Assembly: GCF_000317145.1 (NCBI RefSeq)
Contig: NC_019697.1
Span: forward strand, 5,530,886 to 5,594,885
Length of the DNA stretch: 64,000 bases
From: Chamaesiphon minutus PCC 6605
GTDB taxonomy: Bacteria; Cyanobacteriota; Cyanobacteriia; Cyanobacteriales; Chamaesiphonaceae
Direction of reading: 5' to 3'
Position 1 is the first letter of the stretch, and each line of letters opens with the position of its first letter. This document shows, piece after piece, positions 56,562 to 64,000 of this stretch. Below the pieces are notes generated by a model, which was given only the letters and a program-made list of their open reading frames with translations, did no database searches and was not told the DNA's origin. The position numbers and the translations under genes were made by a program.

Positions 56562-57317
56562 TTAAGGCTTGGGCTTAGTTGTGGCAGGTTTAGTTTGCAC
56601 GGCGCGTAATTTGCGGATGCTTTCGACACTTTCAGCAGATGGCACGAATACTAGTTGCTGTTGTGCGGGATAATTTTTGGTTTTAAAGTCTTGCAATACG
56701 ACATGCAGAAAATTAACCTTGATTTCTGCTTTGGCGACTAATTTAGGATCTTTTTTTCTCACGCGATCCAACCATTGTTGGGCTTGTTGTCTGTCCAGAA
56801 ATAGCGGTGTTAAATTATTCTCCTGTACCGTTACATATTTGTCTTGCTGCTTAATCGCAACCATAAATAACGGTACTGGATACAAAGCATTAGCTTGAAA
56901 CGGCTTTTTGAGCAGTTGCGCGTTTTTGAGTTGTCGCTCTGTCGGGAAAAATACAAAGCTTACGCCAGGAGATTTTTTTTGCATCTCTGACTGGATTTTA
57001 TAAATTTCGCTCAGCGGCACGATCGTAATTTGCGCTACTTTACTTTGCTGTGGCTGCTCTTTTCTAAGCTTTTTTAATAGAGCGGCAGCATCTTTCAATT
57101 CCATAAATACTGGCGTAATCGTGCGAGTCGCGCCCCCATTTTTGATGCTCTGCTGGAGGAAGTTGCCCGTACCATTAGTAATCGTGAATACTGGCACCTT
57201 CTGAAGTTTTTCAATAATTTGCGCTTCGGGAAGTGCGCGTGCGGGTTGGGGTACAATCGCCATCGGTGCGAGCATTGCACCCACGATCGCGAGCGGAAGA
57301 ATTAACGATTTAAACAT
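56562..57317 (-). CDS. tic22: Tic22 family periplasmic protein
   Basis: 251 residues with a signal peptide (residues 1-28, ending near ARA). The mature part matches the Tic22 family (PF04278), with VPVFTITNGTGNFLQ and VPLFMVAIKQ blocks repeated in the two-fold pattern of the family. Cyanobacterial Tic22 is a periplasmic or thylakoid-lumen factor linked to outer-membrane biogenesis. A Lys/Pro/Thr-rich tail ends the protein. Start is ATG. Confidence 0.88.
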   Translation of the reverse strand: MFKSLILPLAIVGAMLAPMAIVPQPARALPEAQIIEKLQKVPVFTITNGTGNFLQQSIKNGGATRTITPVFMELKDAAALLKKLRKEQPQQSKVAQITIVPLSEIYKIQSEMQKKSPGVSFVFFPTERQLKNAQLLKKPFQANALYPVPLFMVAIKQQDKYVTVQENNLTPLFLDRQQAQQWLDRVRKKDPKLVAKAEIKVNFLHVVLQDFKTKNYPAQQQLVFVPSAESVESIRKLRAVQTKPATTKPKP

Positions 57318-57602
57318 TGTGTGATACTAAAAGATGGCTAGTATTTGAGATACTGTCCGGGTGTCTGTTGGCGATCGAGATGTCGATACTCGGCAGGTTG
57401 GATCGTATTGCGCTACCAACTTGGGGCGTGCAGGATAGATTTTCGCTAAGGACTCAATAATTTTAACCTAAAGCGATCGTCGCTAAGAAGTTCCGACTAT
57501 GAGCCGATCTGATTGGTTCCCGACCTAAAGCTTATATGGAAACAGAGAGACTAGATAACTTTCTAGCCTCTCTATCAATCTATTGGTGGTTTATTTTGCT
57601 TA

Positions 57603-57674
<72 letters not shown>

Positions 57675-57847
57675 CTATGTTTTAGTGATGTTTCACACTG
57701 TTAATATAATATCACCATCGCTTGAAATTTGGCAAGTAGATTTTAAAACTTTTTTCGGTTCGTACCTCAGCTCAGTAACGCCGATCTCCGGAGTGCCACA
57801 GCGGATGAAATAGCTGTTAATCTAAGACTTGACTGTACTGTTGGGGC

Positions 57848-58150
57848 ATGAGAGTTATGGATTTAGCAATCGCGGTAATTTGCTGCAATTGCGCGCTGGC
57901 GATCATCATTTTAGCGATCGCGGTATGGGTGAGGCGGTTTCGCAGACAATTAATCGCATTGACTAAGTGGTGCGATCGGTGGGAGCGAGACTGCAATCTT
58001 GGATTGGAGAATGCCCCAGCATCGATCGCCAACAGCCGCCTGCAAATCGAAAGGCTCTACCAGCTCTATCGACAACAATTGCAAACCATCGATCGCATTC
58101 AGTCTTTTAGAGCATTTTTAGGCATTCTTCGAGCTGTGATTCGACGGTAG
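57848..58150 (+). CDS. Hypothetical single-helix protein (100 aa)
   Basis: One N-terminal membrane helix (about 5-28), followed by a basic, amphipathic helical region with several Trp, Arg and Gln (WVRRFRRQLIALTKWCDRWERD). The end is basic (FLGILRAVIRR). It resembles small conserved cyanobacterial proteins. A second ATG three codons in (MDLAIAV) is equally possible. No function can be assigned. Confidence 0.6.
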   Translation: MRVMDLAIAVICCNCALAIIILAIAVWVRRFRRQLIALTKWCDRWERDCNLGLENAPASIANSRLQIERLYQLYRQQLQTIDRIQSFRAFLGILRAVIRR

Positions 58151-58242
58151 AATTTGACGGGGGACGAGGGGAAGAGGTGACTGGGTGACGCTTGCGTCAA
58201 AAAATTCACCATCAACTATCAACTATCAACTATTCCACCCTT

Positions 58243-58935
58243 CTAGGGATTTACCCGAATCCGTCCCTGACAAACAAGGGCACCGCTTATCAGCTCTAGT
58301 TGGGTAATATCGACATCATCGCCGAGATCGATTTGATGGCTCTGGATCTGGCTGCCAGGAAGATCGAGCGCGCAGCTAATCGTCAGCGGATCGAGATCGA
58401 GAATATGTCCATCGCGAATCTGAACGCCCATGACGATCTCGATCGGTGCCGTTCGATCTTCAGTGGTGAGATTTCCTTGTAAAATTAAAGTCTGGGGAGC
58501 AATCTGGAGATGTCCCCAATCGATCTGCCAGCGAGGAGCTTGTGTCTTTGCCGCTAAGATTTGGGTGAGGAGATCTGTAATTGCTTGAGATAATAGTGGT
58601 GCGGCTAGAGAATCTTGTAAGTTGGCTTCGCTAAATTTAACATCAGCCAGTACCGCGATCGGTTCTAGTAGTCGTAGAGCTTGACCTTTGAGGACTTGGG
58701 GCAGGTTAATCCGAATATTCTTAGCGAGCAGATCGATCGATCCCAATGATAAACCCTGATAGATCGCGCCTACTGCTACCACCGATACCTGGGGGATCGT
58801 GCCGCCCAAAATTTGCCGACTGCCGCCTGCGATCTCAACTTGGATGTCATCTACATGCGATACTTGCGATCTCAACCATCCCCGACAGGCAGGTGCGAGT
58901 ATGGAGCTAACTATTCCTCTAGTTTGATTTGTCAA
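58243..58935 (-). CDS. DUF2993 (LmeA-like) lipid-binding protein
   Basis: 230 residues matching the DUF2993 family: VEIAGGSRQILGGTIPQVSVVA, then YQGLSLGSIDLLAKNIRINL. Mycobacterial LmeA binds phospholipids and mannosylated lipids in the envelope. The cyanobacterial role is unknown. No signal peptide is obvious, so it may act at the cytoplasmic face. Start is TTG. Confidence 0.85.
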   Translation of the reverse strand: MTNQTRGIVSSILAPACRGWLRSQVSHVDDIQVEIAGGSRQILGGTIPQVSVVAVGAIYQGLSLGSIDLLAKNIRINLPQVLKGQALRLLEPIAVLADVKFSEANLQDSLAAPLLSQAITDLLTQILAAKTQAPRWQIDWGHLQIAPQTLILQGNLTTEDRTAPIEIVMGVQIRDGHILDLDPLTISCALDLPGSQIQSHQIDLGDDVDITQLELISGALVCQGRIRVNP

Positions 58936-59070
58936 TGTCGCTAGCTCTTCTGTGTAATATTTCTGAAAAAGAGTCTACATGTAAATAGTTGCTCGTTTCT
59001 AGTGAATAATATCAGTAAACTGGAGACTGCTAAATGTAGAACATTAGATATTACTCACATAATGCCTAGA

Positions 59071-59130
59071 GACTAGTTACTGCGTAGATCTGAGGGTGCC
59101 CCTTGTGGGTACCCTCGGTCGAAACTAAGC
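59071..59130 (-). repeat. Fragment of the dispersed element
   Basis: CTGCGTAGATCTGAGGGTG, CCCCTTGTGGGTACCCTC and GGTCGAAACTAAGCA match copy A in its own orientation (around 390-430). It lies in the leader of the pseudouridine synthase gene, ending about 30 bp before its ATG. Confidence 0.7.
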
Positions 59131-59162
59131 AATCTCAAATCTTCCACTTTTATTCCCACACC

Positions 59163-59912
59163 ATGACTGTCCGGCTTCAGAAAATTTTATCCCAATGGGG
59201 AATTGCTTCGCGTCGGCGTGCGGAGCAACTAATTTTGGCAGGCAGAGTGCGAGTTAATGGCGAGGTAGCCAGAATAGGACAAACAGCCGAACCTGCTACC
59301 GATCGGATAGAAGTTGATGGTAAACTAATTGCAGGACAGAGCCGACCTGAGCCGATCTATCTACTGCTCAATAAACCAGTTGGTGTCGTGTCTACCTGTT
59401 TCGATCCGCAAGGTCGTCCGACAGTGTTAGAATTGCTGCCACCTCAACTGCGCGATTCTGAAGGAATTCATCCGGTAGGTAGATTAGATATCGATTCCAG
59501 TGGTGCATTATTGCTTACTAATGATGGCGATTTGACCTTTAGGTTGACTCACCCGCGTCACAGTATCGGTAAAACTTATGCTGTGTGGGTGCAAGGGCGA
59601 CCGACGGCAGCCACATTATCTGCATGGCGCAACGGGATCGACTTGGATGGGCGAGATACATTGCCAGCACGGGTGACCGTTATTAAGCAACAACCGGATC
59701 GAACTTTGCTCGAAATCGTGCTCGTTGAGGGTCGAAACCGACAAATTAGAAGGGTTGCCGCACAATTAGCACATCCTGTGATTCATCTCCATCGTACCAG
59801 AATAGGTAACATTTGTATCGACGGAGCGAGACCGCTCGCGATCGGTTGCTACCGCCATTTGCAAATCACAGAAATCCACACTCTCCAATTGACTGGGGAT
59901 CGAGTAGAATGA
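59163..59912 (+). CDS. RsuA/RluB-family pseudouridine synthase
   Basis: 249 residues from ATG 59163; the frame extends upstream to a TTG in a repeat fragment. An S4 RNA-binding domain (about 3-60, RLQKILSQWGIASRRRAE) precedes the synthase core. The catalytic Asp109 is in GRLDIDSSGALLLTNDG, and ERTLLEIVL, then EGRNRQIRRV, follow. It modifies rRNA, 16S or 23S; the exact site cannot be read from the sequence. Confidence 0.92.
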   Translation: MTVRLQKILSQWGIASRRRAEQLILAGRVRVNGEVARIGQTAEPATDRIEVDGKLIAGQSRPEPIYLLLNKPVGVVSTCFDPQGRPTVLELLPPQLRDSEGIHPVGRLDIDSSGALLLTNDGDLTFRLTHPRHSIGKTYAVWVQGRPTAATLSAWRNGIDLDGRDTLPARVTVIKQQPDRTLLEIVLVEGRNRQIRRVAAQLAHPVIHLHRTRIGNICIDGARPLAIGCYRHLQITEIHTLQLTGDRVE

Positions 59913-60020
59913 TTTTCACCTTTAATTAAGCAATTAAGGTGAAGGCGCAATTTTAGACAAGATTCTCATAGCTTAACCCCCCCCATCGATATCCCTTACA
60001 ACTACCCCACAAGCAGCGTC

Positions 60021-60905
60021 GTGACTCTACTGGCACCGTTCAAGCACATTACCGCTTTCAAACTGTCTAAATTGTCCATGTTTTTAGGTGCGGCATCTCC
60101 CCTAGAGAGCTTTCGGATTAAAACACCTGACGGCGAACCGATCGAACCTGTCATCGCGGCTCCTTTGCCGCCAACTCCAACTGAGATTTTGCAAGACATT
60201 GGGAATAACCTTCGCCAATTACGAGAGTATAAGCAGATGTCGCGCGAGGATATCTCTGCGCTCACGCAGATTCAACCCCGCTTGATTCAAGCGATCGAAG
60301 AAGGGCATATCGAAATGCTCCCCGAATCTGTGTTTGTGAAGGGAATGATCAAACGGTATGGAGATAGCTTGGGTTTAGATGGTAGAACTATCGCCTCACA
60401 GGTACCCAAATGGGAGCCAGAAGTTGCTACTTTCGATCCGATTACCAAACTTCAGACTACGGGTTTTAGCTCTCCGATGCGAGTTAGTCCCGGACGACTT
60501 TATTTTGGTTACACTTTGGCAATTGTCAGCTTGGGGGCATGTGCGTCACACTTAATCGATAATGCTACCAAACCGCCAGCACTGCCAACTTCCGTGCCGA
60601 TGGCGCAACCGCGTCCGGCAGCGATCCCAGCAGTAAATGCGGTCGAGCCAGCTCAACCCAGTCCGGGTGTGGGGGTTGAGATCGTCGTCCAAAGTCCGAC
60701 CTGGGCACAAATTGGTATCGATGGTACTACTAAATTTACTGGAAATTTGAAAGTTGGAACTCAACTAAATTGGATTGCCACTAAACAAATTACCATTAAT
60801 ACTAATAATGCAGGTGGGTTAGTCATCTCTCGCGGTAAGCAACCAGCAAAACCATTAGGTAAAATCGGTCAAAAGCAAAGTGTGACTATTAAGGTTAGTA
60901 AATAA
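60021..60905 (+). CDS. RodZ-like protein (HTH plus DUF4115)
   Basis: 294 residues. A cytoplasmic helix-turn-helix of the RodZ type lies at about 57-118 (GNNLRQLREYKQMSREDISA). One membrane segment is at about 159-178. A periplasmic beta domain of the DUF4115 type follows (VEIVVQSPTWAQIGIDG onward, about 215-294). RodZ links MreB filaments to the cell-wall elongation machinery. The N-terminal 50 residues before the HTH are an extra region; the GTG start may be too far upstream. Confidence 0.85.
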   Translation: MTLLAPFKHITAFKLSKLSMFLGAASPLESFRIKTPDGEPIEPVIAAPLPPTPTEILQDIGNNLRQLREYKQMSREDISALTQIQPRLIQAIEEGHIEMLPESVFVKGMIKRYGDSLGLDGRTIASQVPKWEPEVATFDPITKLQTTGFSSPMRVSPGRLYFGYTLAIVSLGACASHLIDNATKPPALPTSVPMAQPRPAAIPAVNAVEPAQPSPGVGVEIVVQSPTWAQIGIDGTTKFTGNLKVGTQLNWIATKQITINTNNAGGLVISRGKQPAKPLGKIGQKQSVTIKVSK

Positions 60906-61487
60906 TTAGTTTACAGATCTGGACATTCAGACGATACGATCGCGATCGCCATTAATGCGTAATCTCCGACCGGAATAATTTTAACTAATGTTATAAGCCC
61001 AGCGGTGGAACTTTCGGCTCGATCGCGTACTAAGTTTCGCTCGAAGATTTCGGGTAGTGGTATAAATTGCCGCTACCCGAAATCTTGTGAGCTAGATCGG
61101 TTTGATGTGGTGATAACTAAGTTTGGCAGTAGCGCGACTAAATCGCAGGAGATCGCTCTCGACAGCGAGATATCCAGTGAGAGTAAACCGCTCGAAACGT
61201 CAAACGTTCGCTGCAAAAGAGCGATCCCGGCTAGCTTTTGCCACAGATTCAAGATCGATCGTCAATGTAGTTAAAGTCAGGTTCGTAGCGAACAATATCG
61301 ATCTCGAAACTAGGCAGTCAAAAAAGCAATCTCTCCATAGAAGTATCTTGGTAGTGCCCGATCCTCTCCCGATCGTAAATAGTAGTTATTACCGAACCAA
61401 ATACTTAAAATTACTATACCCAATCGCCAAAATTACTGTGTTAAGATTTAATGACACAGGACAAGCAGCAGGGGATGGAAAACAGCC
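60906..61487. other. Long gap upstream of clpC with one strong hairpin
   Basis: 582 bp without a convincing gene. Two reading frames (about 61005-61274 and 61123-61524) have unlikely amino-acid composition and overlap the clpC start. A 17-bp hairpin lies at 61044-61086. The part near 61370-61487 is AT-rich and probably holds the clpC promoter. Confidence 0.6.
61044..61086. other. 17-bp stem-loop upstream of clpC
   Basis: AAGATTTCGGGTAGTGG (61044-61060) and CCGCTACCCGAAATCTT (61070-61086) pair along 17 bases with one T-G wobble and a 9-base loop. No T-run follows. It lies 400 bp before the clpC start and 140 bp after the RodZ-like gene, so it might end that gene's transcript or shape the clpC leader. 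Confidence 0.6.
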
Positions 61488-63989
61488 ATGTTTGAACGCT
61501 TTACAGAAAAAGCCATTAAAGTAATCATGCTGGCCCAGGAAGAAGCACGTCGCCTGGGGCACAATTTCGTCGGTACCGAACAGATCCTCTTAGGATTGAT
61601 CGGTGAAGGTACTGGCGTCGCAGCAAAGGTCTTGAAATCGATGGGGATCAACCTCAAAGACGCCAGGATCGAAGTTGAGAAAATTATCGGACGTGGTTCG
61701 GGTTTTGTCGCCGTTGAAATCCCCTTCACTCCCAGAGCGAAGCGTGTTTTAGAGTTGTCTCTAGAAGAAGCTCGTCAATTGGGACATAACTATATCGGCA
61801 CCGAACACTTATTGCTCGGCTTGATCCGCGAAGGTGAAGGCGTCGCCGCCAGAGTACTTGAAAATCTAGGTGTGGACTTAACCAAAGTTCGCACTCAAGT
61901 AATTCGGATGCTGGGCGAAACCTCCGAAACTGCGACGGCAGGTACTGGTGCTCGATCGAGTGGTAGCAACAAAACTCCGACCCTCGATGAGTTTGGTTCC
62001 AACCTCACTCAATTGGCACATGATGGTAAATTAGATCCCGTCGTCGGTCGTGCCAAAGAAATCGAACGCGTAATCCAGATCCTCGGTCGGCGGACGAAAA
62101 ATAATCCCGTCTTAATCGGCGAACCTGGAGTCGGTAAGACCGCCATCGCCGAAGGTTTGGCACAACGGATTGCCAATCAGGACATCCCTGATATTCTCGA
62201 AGATAAGCGCGTTGTTACCCTCGACATTGGTTTGCTCGTCGCAGGTACCAAATATCGCGGTGAATTTGAGGAACGTCTCAAAAAGATCATGGATGAAATC
62301 CGCCAAGCGGGTAACGTTATCCTGGTGATCGATGAAGTCCACACCTTAATTGGTGCGGGGGCTGCTGAAGGCGCGATCGATGCTGCAAATATCCTCAAAC
62401 CCGCTCTAGCACGGGGTGAGCTGCAATGTATCGGCGCGACGACTCTAGATGAGTACCGCAAGCACATCGAACGCGATGCCGCTCTAGAACGTCGCTTCCA
62501 ACCAGTAATGGTCGGCGAACCCAGCGTAGACGAAACGATCGAAATCCTCCACGGTTTGCGCGAACGTTACGAACAGCACCACAAGCTGAAAATCACCGAT
62601 CTCGCCCTGGAAGCTGCGGCTAAACTAGCCGATCGCTATATCTCCGATCGGTTCTTACCCGATAAAGCGATCGATCTGATGGATGAAGCTGGCTCCCGCG
62701 TTCGCTTGCTCAATTCCCAACTCCCTGCTGCGGCAAAAGAATTGGATAAAGAGTTGCGTAAAGTCCTCAAAGAGAAAGACGAAGCCGTCCGCTCGCAAGA
62801 CTTCGATAAAGCAGGTTCTCTCAAAGACCGCGAAATCGAAATCAAAGCTGAGATCAAGAGCATCGCTCAAGCTAAGAAAACTAGCGACGAGACCGAAGAT
62901 CGCGTCATGCCAGAAGTTACCGAAGAAGACATCGCTCAGATCGTCGCTTCTTGGACTGGCGTACCTGTCAGCAAGCTCACCGAGTCTGAGTCCGTCAAAC
63001 TGCTAAATATGGAAGAAACCCTCCATCAGCGGTTGATCGGCCAAGAAGAGGCTGTCAAGGCTGTCTCCCGCGCCATTCGTCGCGCTCGTGTCGGCTTGAA
63101 AAATCCCAACCGTCCGATCGCCAGTTTCATCTTCTCTGGCCCGACTGGAGTTGGTAAAACTGAGTTGACCAAAGCGTTGGCAACTTACTTCTTCGGTTCC
63201 GAAGACTCGATGATCCGCTTGGATATGTCCGAGTATATGGAACGCCACACCGTATCGAAACTAATCGGTTCGCCTCCAGGTTACGTCGGCTACAGCGAAG
63301 GCGGTCAATTGACTGAAGCCGTCCGTCGTAAGCCTTATACTGTCGTCTTATTCGATGAAATCGAAAAAGCGCACCCAGACATCTTTAATATGCTCCTGCA
63401 AATTTTAGAAGATGGTCGCTTGACTGACGCCAAAGGCCGCACGGTAGACTTCAAGAACACCTTGATTATCCTTACCTCCAACGTCGGTTCTAAAGTAATC
63501 GAAAAAGGCGGCGGCGGTCTGGGATTCGAGTTCTCGGACAACAAAACCGAAGCTACTTACAACCGGATTCGCAGCTTGGTCAACGAAGAACTCAAGAACT
63601 ACTTCCGTCCAGAGTTTCTCAACCGTCTTGACGAAATTATCGTCTTCCAACAGCTCACCAAGCCAGAAGTCAAGCAAATTGCTGACATTATGCTCAAGGA
63701 TCTGTTCACTCGCCTCACCCAGCAAGGGATTCACCTTGAAGTCACCGATCGTTTCAAAGATCGTCTGATCGATGAGGGTTACAATCCTGCATACGGCGCG
63801 CGTCCGCTCCGTCGCGCGATTATGCGTCTACTCGAAGACATCCTCGCGGAAGAAATGCTCTCCGGTCGTCTCAAAGACGGGGATACCTCGATTGTAGACA
63901 TGGGTGAAGACGGTAAAGCGATCGTTACTCCCAAGCAACAAGACAAACTACCATTAGCACCCGATTTACTAGCCCCAGTCGGCGAATAA
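61488..63989 (+). CDS. clpC: ATP-dependent Clp protease ATP-binding subunit ClpC
   Basis: 833 residues, complete. An N-terminal double Clp repeat (about 1-145) is followed by AAA+ domain 1 with [12 protein letters not shown] (near 211), a UVR middle region (about 420-455), and AAA+ domain 2 with [14 protein letters not shown] (near 550). ClpC unfolds substrates for ClpP; in cyanobacteria and plastids it is essential. The start is ATG, and the C-terminal tail ends LLAPVGE. Codon use is that of a highly expressed gene. Confidence 0.98.
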   Translation: MFERFTEKAIKVIMLAQEEARRLGHNFVGTEQILLGLIGEGTGVAAKVLKSMGINLKDARIEVEKIIGRGSGFVAVEIPFTPRAKRVLELSLEEARQLGHNYIGTEHLLLGLIREGEGVAARVLENLGVDLTKVRTQVIRMLGETSETATAGTGARSSGSNKTPTLDEFGSNLTQLAHDGKLDPVVGRAKEIERVIQILGRRTKNNPVLIGEPGVGKTAIAEGLAQRIANQDIPDILEDKRVVTLDIGLLVAGTKYRGEFEERLKKIMDEIRQAGNVILVIDEVHTLIGAGAAEGAIDAANILKPALARGELQCIGATTLDEYRKHIERDAALERRFQPVMVGEPSVDETIEILHGLRERYEQHHKLKITDLALEAAAKLADRYISDRFLPDKAIDLMDEAGSRVRLLNSQLPAAAKELDKELRKVLKEKDEAVRSQDFDKAGSLKDREIEIKAEIKSIAQAKKTSDETEDRVMPEVTEEDIAQIVASWTGVPVSKLTESESVKLLNMEETLHQRLIGQEEAVKAVSRAIRRARVGLKNPNRPIASFIFSGPTGVGKTELTKALATYFFGSEDSMIRLDMSEYMERHTVSKLIGSPPGYVGYSEGGQLTEAVRRKPYTVVLFDEIEKAHPDIFNMLLQILEDGRLTDAKGRTVDFKNTLIILTSNVGSKVIEKGGGGLGFEFSDNKTEATYNRIRSLVNEELKNYFRPEFLNRLDEIIVFQQLTKPEVKQIADIMLKDLFTRLTQQGIHLEVTDRFKDRLIDEGYNPAYGARPLRRAIMRLLEDILAEEMLSGRLKDGDTSIVDMGEDGKAIVTPKQQDKLPLAPDLLAPVGE

Positions 63990-64000
63990 TCGATCGAACA

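Noticed and set aside
61005-61524. Two overlapping reading frames upstream of clpC as genes
   Set aside because: Their translations have odd composition, no family resemblance, no ribosome-binding site, and one overlaps the clpC start in another frame.

Overview
The window is a contiguous chromosomal segment of a cyanobacterium. It carries psaM, psbA, ycf54, ycf20 (DUF565), tic22, clpC, type III glutamine synthetase (glnN) and several cyanobacteria-only hypothetical genes. The HIP1 octamer GCGATCGC and its core CGATCG are scattered throughout. There is no rRNA, one tRNA (Asn-GUU), no CRISPR array and no intact transposase. Chamaesiphon or a relative would fit the gene style and repeat load, but that is a guess.

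Layout. 0-10 kb: LCP cell-wall ligase, subtilase-like protein, psaM, phosphodiester glycosidase, CPA antiporter fused to a USP domain. 9.6-16 kb: a dismembered P-type ATPase pseudogene, ycf20, a UPF0182 giant membrane protein, ligA. 16-24 kb: USP, pgk, metK, pdxJ with a decayed partial duplicate beside it, ycf54, a fused double ABC ATPase. 24-33 kb: thioredoxin-like protein, NnrU/Z-ISO-like protein, small accessory genes, and a two-domain radical SAM protein whose linker contains a repeat. 33-42 kb: DUF433/DUF5615 toxin-antitoxin pair, CPBP protease, speA, a 437-bp transposon-like element, an M15 peptidase, three tandem RNA-like units, a large membrane protein, recR. 42-50 kb: response regulator, lipA, cinA, a QxW lectin-like secreted protein, an amidoligase. 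50-64 kb: psbA, tyrA, glnN, prmC, tic22, tRNA-Asn, an RsuA-type pseudouridine synthase, a RodZ-like protein, clpC.

Most genes are single housekeeping units on alternating strands, with few operons. Only the toxin-antitoxin pair is tightly coupled.

The unusual content is mainly non-coding. (1) Three tandem copies of a 103-bp unit, each ending in a Rho-independent-type terminator with compensating stem changes, sit at 39141-39493 and look like an undescribed small-RNA family. (2) A dispersed element with perfect 20-bp terminal inverted repeats has one complete copy, two partial copies and several fragments; related 25-bp units form a 162-bp in-frame segment inside the radical SAM gene. (3) Palindromic GGAGG/CCTCC elements show stem-compensating substitutions. 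(4) Heptanucleotide arrays (CCTAAAA/CCTAAAG and GGGTAAT types) sit in many gaps, one of them touching the ycf54 start codon. (5) recR appears to start at an AUU codon.

All function calls come from reading the translated sequence and recalled family motifs; no database search was run.
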